DNA from: Rummeliibacillus pycnus_A | Lineage (GTDB): Bacteria; Bacillota; Bacilli; Bacillales_A; Planococcaceae | Direction: 5' to 3' | Length of the DNA: 64,000 nucleotides | NCBI RefSeq assembly: GCF_044359855.1 | Contig: NZ_CP132291.1 | Location: 2,914,001-2,978,000, forward strand | Part shown: piece by piece, positions 59,278 through 64,000 of the stretch | Position numbering within the stretch: position 1 is the first letter of the stretch | Layout of the letters: every line of letters begins with the position of its first letter | Translations under genes and position numbers: made by a program | Notes under the pieces: generated by a model | The model's input: the letters and a program-made list of their open reading frames with translations, nothing else | Told to the model about the DNA's origin: nothing | The model's database searches: none

Positions 59278-59461
59278 TTCCTTCGGTATTATTTCTCTCA
59301 TGCTGTCGATTTCCCGGGAAATTTGCTATTTAATTTTTTATAATGCGCTGTTAATATATGATTGTTAATATTGAAAAAACAGTACCCATTAAAATAGCAT
59401 TCTAAAGAGATTGTTCAAAAGCTTCTTTTGGAAACCTTTTTGTGAAGAGTAACCGGAGAAC

Positions 59462-59512
59462 GCAAAAAAACCTGATTGCTAAACCTTTAAGTTTAGCAAT
59501 CAGGTTTTTTCA
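59462..59512. terminator. Terminator between lipL and rsfA
   Basis: AAAACCTGATTGCTAAAC pairs with GTTTAGCAATCAGGTTTT, followed by TTCA. It serves the convergent rsfA too. Confidence 0.9.
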
Positions 59513-59513
59513 T

Positions 59514-60155
59514 TCATTCCTCAACACCTACAGATGCATCATCTTTTTTAACAAGATTTCCATTTCGCTCCATTGTAAAAACAGGTGCAATATGTTCATC
59601 TTCTGTGCCAAGTGTCATTAAACGTCTTGCGCGGTTCATTACGTGCATAAATTGATCGTAATCTTTTTTCATATTACGATGTTCTTTCTCTAAACGGAGT
59701 ACTTCTTTTTCTAATCTTGATGCTTTGTCGTTTGCTATATTTGCTAAATGACGCCATCTTGTCACTTCTTCATCGTGAAAATCACTTTGTTGTAAACGCA
59801 TTAAGTATGCTATTACAAGATCAATTGACATTGCAGAAAGTGGAATCGTACGCGTTACTTCAGGATGTTTTTCATTTGGTAGTAAATAGAGTCCAGCTGT
59901 TCTTCTACGAGCTGACGTACCGTAAATACGCATTCTTTCCTTACGCTCTTTTTTTGCAAGAGAAAGTTCTTTCTCATAGTTTTTACGAACCACTGCATTC
60001 CAACGGAAACCGCAAGCAGCAGCAGTACGATTCAACGCATCACCTGCTTCTTCAAAAGCGGTAAGTTGTGTACTCCCTTCTTTAACATGACGTAATACAG
60101 CTTCAGCTAATAATTCATCGTTTTCATGTAACCAAGCATCTTGTCTTGTTTTCAT
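59514..60155 (-). CDS. rsfA: RsfA-family prespore transcription factor
   Basis: The 213-residue RsfA-type regulator modulates SigF-dependent forespore genes in B. subtilis. The N-terminal Myb-like DNA-binding region (residues 1-65, TRQDAWLHENDELLAEAVLRHV, then NRTAAACGFRWNAVVRKNY) is followed by a coiled-coil C-terminal part (about 125-175). AGGAGGTTT precedes the ATG. Located beside lipL as in Bacillus. Confidence 0.92.
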   Translation of the reverse strand: MKTRQDAWLHENDELLAEAVLRHVKEGSTQLTAFEEAGDALNRTAAACGFRWNAVVRKNYEKELSLAKKERKERMRIYGTSARRRTAGLYLLPNEKHPEVTRTIPLSAMSIDLVIAYLMRLQQSDFHDEEVTRWRHLANIANDKASRLEKEVLRLEKEHRNMKKDYDQFMHVMNRARRLMTLGTEDEHIAPVFTMERNGNLVKKDDASVGVEE

Positions 60156-60324
60156 TATTTTAAACCTCCTATATGATTCATAGGATTAGCGTAGACAGTT
60201 TTTATCTTTTTTATTCATAAACTTATAATAGTTTTGTGAGTATTATGTCTTGAATGAAAGATAGAAAATACGATACACTATTACATAGACTTTAAACTGA
60301 GATATAGAAAGGGTTGTAGACAAG

Positions 60325-60585
60325 ATGGCAAACGAATTTCGTGTTTGCGATGAATGTCAGGCCGTTAATTTAAAAACATTAATTCCAAAGCTGAAGGCAA
60401 TAGATCCTGATGCAACGATAGATATTAAATGCCAATCTTATTGTGGTCCTGGACTTCGTAAAACATTCACAATCGTCAATAATCGTCCATGTGCAGCACA
60501 TACAGAAGAAGAGTTAATGCCTAAAATTATCGCCAAATTGAAATCACAACACAAATTACCTGAGAGTTATCAAGAAAAAATTTAA
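60325..60585 (+). CDS. DUF1450 family protein (YuzB-like)
   Basis: The 86-residue protein has the DUF1450 pattern: VCDECQAVNLK (CxxC), a central CQSYCGPG and RPCAAHTEEELMPKI. The cysteines suggest a thioredoxin/ferredoxin-like or metal-binding fold. Function unknown. AGAAAGGGTTG precedes the ATG. Confidence 0.85.
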   Translation: MANEFRVCDECQAVNLKTLIPKLKAIDPDATIDIKCQSYCGPGLRKTFTIVNNRPCAAHTEEELMPKIIAKLKSQHKLPESYQEKI

Positions 60586-60745
60586 TCTAAAAGTGGAGAA
60601 TGCTCATTGAGACTAGAAAATCATTAGAAGTCCCGAATCAAAACGTTTTTCCGGTTTCAAACGAGGAACTGAAATGATTCGAAGTACTAGCGTCTAAATC
60701 TGGATTAATAGAAACGTATCAAAAAATTCTTCATAACACGACTTT

Positions 60746-60776
60746 TTCCACCTTTTAATAAGGTGGTTTTTTCATT
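60746..60776 (+). terminator. Hairpin terminator upstream of ywfO
   Basis: CCACCTTTT pairs with AAGGTGG, followed by TTTTTTC. The gap 60,586-60,745 holds no recognisable gene. Confidence 0.8.
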
Positions 60777-60837
60777 TATAATGAAAAAATATAGTACATC
60801 ATGAAACTTTTTAAGAGAGTGAGCGGAGGTGCCAAAT

Positions 60838-62136
60838 TTGAGTTATGCGACAAAAAAATTAGCAGAAGAAAAAGTGTTTAAAGATCCAGTCCATCGCTAT
60901 ATACATGTCCGAGACCAAGTAATTTGGGATTTGATCAGTACAAGAGAATTTCAACGTTTGCGTCGTATTAAACAACTTGGGACAACTTATTTAGTTTTCC
61001 ATGGAGCAGAACACAGTCGGTTTAGTCATTCTTTAGGAGTTTATGAAATTGTACGTCGAATGGTGGATGATGTGTTCAAGGGTAGAACAGAATGGGATGA
61101 AAGCGAACGTTTAGTCGTACTATGTGCAGCTTTATTACATGATTTAGGTCATGGTCCATTTTCGCATGCATTTGAACATGTTTTTGACCTAGACCATGAA
61201 GAATTTACAAGAGCGATTATCAAGGGGAACACAGAGGTAAATGAAGTATTAACTCGTGTTGCACCTGATTTCCCGCAAAAGGTTTCAGATGTCGTTGCCA
61301 AAACATATGCAAACAAACAAGTTGTCAGTATGATATCCAGTCAAATTGATGCAGACCGCATGGATTATTTACAAAGAGATGCGTATTTTACAGGCGTTAG
61401 CTATGGTCACTTTGATATGGAAAGAATACTGCGTGTTATGCGTCCGCAAGAAGAACAAGTAGTGATTAAATCGAGTGGTATGCATGCTGTTGAAGATTAT
61501 ATTATGAGTCGCTATCAAATGTACTGGCAAGTTTATTTCCACCCTGTATCTCGAAGTGCAGAAGTAATTTTAACCAAAATCCTTCACCGTGCAAAAGAAT
61601 TAAGCAAAGAGAATTATAAATTTATCCAAGAACCTACTCATTTTAAGGCATTTTTTAATAACGAAATTGAGTTGGAAGATTATATTTCACTAGATGAAAG
61701 TATTCTATTGACCTATTTCCAAATGTGGACAAAAGAAAATGATCCGATATTAAGTGATTTAAGTCGCCGTTTTATCAATAGAAAGCTATTTAAATACATT
61801 GAATTCGATCCGGCAAATGAATATGAAAAGCTAAGGGATTTGGAAGATTTATTTATCCAAGCGGGGATGAATCCTAAATATTATTTAGTGCATGATTCAA
61901 TATCTGATTTACCGTATGATTTCTATCGTCCGGGTGAAGAGGAAGAACGTGTGCCTATACAATTATTAATGCCTAATGGAGACATTAAAGAATTATCTCG
62001 TTGTTCTGAAATTGTTGATGCGGTCTCAGGTAAACGTCGATCAGATCATAAATTATATTTTCCAGAAGATGCATTACTACAAAACGGAAAACAAAAAACA
62101 TTACGAAAACAAATACTAAATGTGTTGAGAGGATAA
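60838..62136 (+). CDS. ywfO: HD-domain phosphohydrolase YwfO
   Basis: The 432-residue HD-family hydrolase is related to dNTP triphosphohydrolases/SAMHD1-like enzymes; B. subtilis YwfO acts on nucleotides. Metal residues: EHSRFSHSLGVY (His), LLHDLGHGPFSHAFEH (His-Asp) and DADRMDYLQRDAY (Asp). TTG 60838 is 8 bases after GGAGG and gives the family N-terminus; GTG 60829 overlaps the site. ywgA follows 24 bases later. Confidence 0.9.
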   Translation: MSYATKKLAEEKVFKDPVHRYIHVRDQVIWDLISTREFQRLRRIKQLGTTYLVFHGAEHSRFSHSLGVYEIVRRMVDDVFKGRTEWDESERLVVLCAALLHDLGHGPFSHAFEHVFDLDHEEFTRAIIKGNTEVNEVLTRVAPDFPQKVSDVVAKTYANKQVVSMISSQIDADRMDYLQRDAYFTGVSYGHFDMERILRVMRPQEEQVVIKSSGMHAVEDYIMSRYQMYWQVYFHPVSRSAEVILTKILHRAKELSKENYKFIQEPTHFKAFFNNEIELEDYISLDESILLTYFQMWTKENDPILSDLSRRFINRKLFKYIEFDPANEYEKLRDLEDLFIQAGMNPKYYLVHDSISDLPYDFYRPGEEEERVPIQLLMPNGDIKELSRCSEIVDAVSGKRRSDHKLYFPEDALLQNGKQKTLRKQILNVLRG

Positions 62137-62160
62137 ATCTTCTCAGGGAGGAGAAAAAAT

Positions 62161-62667
62161 GTGCTAGAAGAACACGCAAAAGTTGTACAATTTGTGTCGT
62201 TAGCAAAACAAGTCACTGGTCGTAAAAAATTACAAAAGATGGTTTATATTGCAAAGAAAATGCAATTTCCATTCCATGAAAAATATCATTTTCACATCTA
62301 TGGTCCTTATTCAGAAGAGTTAACATTACGCGTGGAAGAACTATGTACGATGGGCTTTTTAACAGAGCAAATGGAGGACAAGGGTTCATATGTTCAATAT
62401 TGTTATAAGGTAACAGATAAAGGGGAAGACTTTTCCAATGCTTTGTGCGAGGAGCAACAAAATTTAGGTCAAATTGTTGACATATTGAATAATAAAAGTG
62501 CAAGATTCTTAGAGCTTGTATCAACATTGTTGTACTTTGATGAATTACCTAAAAATGAACAAATTGAAAAGATACATGTCGTAAAAGGGAAATTAAATTT
62601 TACAGAACAAGAAATGGATGACGCTTTTGAAATAATCGGCACACTTTCCCAATTTAAAGTCAACTGA
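62161..62667 (+). CDS. ywgA: YwgA family protein
   Basis: The 168-residue YwgA-type protein has an HTH-like N-terminal part (KVVQFVSLAKQVTGRKKLQKMVYIAKKM) and the YGPYSEEL motif, reminiscent of the antitoxin-like DUF4065/Panacea fold. Function unknown. GTG 62161 follows GGGAGGAG. Co-transcribed with ywfO, then a terminator at 62755-62784. Confidence 0.85.
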   Translation: MLEEHAKVVQFVSLAKQVTGRKKLQKMVYIAKKMQFPFHEKYHFHIYGPYSEELTLRVEELCTMGFLTEQMEDKGSYVQYCYKVTDKGEDFSNALCEEQQNLGQIVDILNNKSARFLELVSTLLYFDELPKNEQIEKIHVVKGKLNFTEQEMDDAFEIIGTLSQFKVN

Positions 62668-62714
62668 TTTTTTGATCAATAAAAGTGTAGTTTGATCATC
62701 TTAAAATAAAATAA

Positions 62715-62784
62715 CCTGTAGACAAACTATAATTTTTCTAGTTCATCTACAGGCTAAGCCACATACTTATATGTGGCTTTTTGT
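62715..62784. terminator. Two stacked hairpins ending ywgA
   Basis: CCTGTAGA-AAACTA pairs with TAGTT-TCTACAGG (62715-62752), then AGCCACAT pairs with ATGTGGCT followed by TTTTTG (62757-62783). The second is the canonical terminator. Confidence 0.8.
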
Positions 62785-62811
62785 ATACGATATAAATCCA
62801 AAATGCTTTTA

Positions 62812-62997
62812 TTATTGTTCGCTTTTTCGAACGCCACCGATAGCATAGTGTTCTTTTTTCATTTCTTCAATGATAATTGTTACATTTTCTTTTGGAGCAT
62901 TGACAGTTTCTGAAATGGCTTCTGTTACTTTTTCAACTAGATTATGTTTTTGTTCGTCTGTACGACCTTCAATCATTTTAATAGTAACTACAGGCAT
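62812..62997 (-). CDS. ywhB: 4-oxalocrotonate tautomerase family enzyme (YwhB)
   Basis: The 61-residue tautomerase has the catalytic N-terminal proline (MPVVTIKMIEGRTDEQK) and the GGVRKSEQ end typical of YwhB/DmpI-type 4-oxalocrotonate tautomerases. It forms hexamers in the family. The physiological substrate in Bacillus is unknown. AGGAGGACTT precedes the ATG. Divergent from ywhD as in B. subtilis. Confidence 0.92.
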   Translation of the reverse strand: MPVVTIKMIEGRTDEQKHNLVEKVTEAISETVNAPKENVTIIIEEMKKEHYAIGGVRKSEQ

Positions 62998-63064
62998 TCT
63001 AAGTCCTCCTCGTGTAAAATATAGTGTATATTCGTTATAATAACAGAACGGAGGGATTTAGCGA

Positions 63065-63577
63065 ATGGCAAATGAAGAAAAACCTAAAAAAATGGAATTT
63101 ACAATTATAAAAAACAATCCGACAGATGGTCACAAAGGATTTGGTATCGGTTCACTATCACTTGAAAATGTTTCACCGGTTATTATCGATATTGAAGAAA
63201 AGACAGCAGAAGTTGATATCGGCGCTATGCATGCTCGTAGTGCAGTAGAACGTGGTATTAAATTCACAACGGATCGTGCTGATTCAGAAGGCGGAAAACC
63301 TTATTGGTTAGTATGGGTTACAATTGAACAAAAGCCAGAGGGTGCATACTATGCTGGCGTTACAGCATGTGAAATGGTAGTTAATCGAGAAAAGCGTCGT
63401 GGTTATAAAATTTTGGCAGACCATGTTAATAAAATGGATAAATCGATGAAACGACACATTATCGTAGATCACATGGATGCCTCTTCCAAACAGGTGTTAG
63501 GGGAATTTTTAACGAACTTTAACCAAGATATGTGGCAACAAAGTGATGCTAAACTACGTACAGAATTAGGTTTTTAG
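63065..63577 (+). CDS. ywhD: YwhD family protein
   Basis: The 170-residue YwhD protein (EFTIIKNNPTDGHKGFGIGSLSLENVSPVIID, then AMHARSAVERGIKF and WLVWVTIEQ) is conserved across Bacillales and of unknown function. ACGGAGGGATTTAGCG precedes the ATG. Its place between ywhB and the penicillin-binding gene matches B. subtilis. Confidence 0.9.
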   Translation: MANEEKPKKMEFTIIKNNPTDGHKGFGIGSLSLENVSPVIIDIEEKTAEVDIGAMHARSAVERGIKFTTDRADSEGGKPYWLVWVTIEQKPEGAYYAGVTACEMVVNREKRRGYKILADHVNKMDKSMKRHIIVDHMDASSKQVLGEFLTNFNQDMWQQSDAKLRTELGF

Positions 63578-63776
63578 AACTTAATTCCTTGAATTATCTG
63601 TGACATTTTCTAAGCCTTTTCAATACATAGTTGAAACTATCATGGAAAGGAAGTAAACTTGAAATAAAGCTTACAAAAGTGAGCTAGGACAAATGCTTAT
63701 AGAATTTGCAGAAGTGTTATGTGGCATTTTGTAAAGGACCAAGCCTAATGCTCCATGATTCTCACATTTCAGTAAG

Positions 63777-63832
63777 CAAAAAAGCTTTCACTCCAACGGA
63801 TAACGGACTCTGTTGGATTGGAAGCTTTTTAT
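63777..63832. terminator. Terminator downstream of ywhD
   Basis: AAAAAGCTTTCACTCCAAC pairs with GTTGGATTGGAAGCTTTTT. A second hairpin (AAGGCTTTGCC/GGCAAAGCTTT, about 63,878-63,921) then lies just downstream of the convergent gene's stop. Nothing else is recognisable in 63,580-63,930. Confidence 0.85.
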
Positions 63833-63933
63833 TTAGGGTGTGATGTTATGATGCTCATTAGTAAATAGGGTTAATATAAAAGGCTTTGCCAACAGTCAAA
63901 CACACTGAAGGCAAAGCTTTAATTTGTTAAAAA

Positions 63934-64000
63934 TTATTCAAAGAACGAAAACGGAAATAGACTCCACGATTCATCAGTATCTTTCGTTAAATCTTTTAAT
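63934..64000 (-). CDS. 3' end of a gene entering the window, probably pbpG
   Basis: The minus-strand frame ends LKDLTKDTDESWSLFPFSFFE and a stop at 63936-63934, followed by the hairpin at about 63,880-63,920. Only 21 codons are visible. The position after ywhD suggests the transglycosylase/penicillin-binding protein gene pbpG (ywhE), as in B. subtilis. The peptide alone does not prove it. Confidence 0.5.
   Translation of the reverse strand, partial: LKDLTKDTDESWSLFPFSFFE

Overview
The window looks like chromosome from a low-GC, spore-forming member of the Bacillales, most likely Planococcaceae (Lysinibacillus, Solibacillus or Viridibacillus type). Evidence: strong Shine-Dalgarno sites, TTG/GTG starts, spore genes (gerQ, rsfA, a decayed cwlJ), bacillithiol genes (bshB2-yojF), and B. 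subtilis-like gene order in the ywd, ywf and ywh blocks. The genus is an inference from gene content and sequence style.

Region 1 (1-11,600) is an accessory island built around DNA topoisomerase III (topB). It holds a full-length topB (2091-4277), two 5' topB fragments facing each other (1180 and 8666) that both break after the same Gly-Arg-Val-Gln codons, and a 3' topB fragment (10950-11564). The two breaks join an identical 15-bp sequence in inverted orientation (1756-1770, 8076-8090). Between these ends lie the intact topB and a 1222-residue NACHT NTPase that looks like a bacterial NLR-type defence protein. Around them are a decayed tyrosine recombinase, an XRE-regulator/membrane-protein pair, a secreted protein and bacteriocin-like debris. 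This is the most unusual part of the window.

Region 2 (11,700-24,200) has ybaK, a YczE-type membrane protein, an immune inhibitor A metalloprotease, and the potassium system: kdpFABC on the minus strand, divergent from kdpDE. KdpD carries an exact match to the c-di-AMP motif known from Staphylococcus KdpD. Two tiny genes (kdpF and a 30-residue membrane peptide) lead the transporter operon.

Region 3 (24,200-49,800) is mainly amino-acid and sulfur metabolism: kbl and tdh (threonine to glycine, about 10 kb apart, sharing a palindromic operator), ilvA, mtnE/mtnU of methionine salvage, metNIQ under a SAM riboswitch, a TrpXYZ-like ABC transporter, and queT under a preQ1-I riboswitch. It also has SOS-regulated uvrX-yolD, a SigB-type general stress gene, an acyl-CoA ligase, a UvrD-family helicase, an M20 amidohydrolase and yojF-bshB2. 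Intergenic regions carry inverted-repeat elements, including one element nested inside another.

Region 4 (49,800-64,000) is conserved Bacillales core: a divergent CorA-like protein, pdxK, ung, ywdI, ywdK, gerQ with a wrecked cwlJ beside it, hemQ, lipL, rsfA, ywfO, ywgA, ywhB, ywhD and the 3' end of a probable pbpG. I saw no rRNA, tRNA, CRISPR array or intact prophage.
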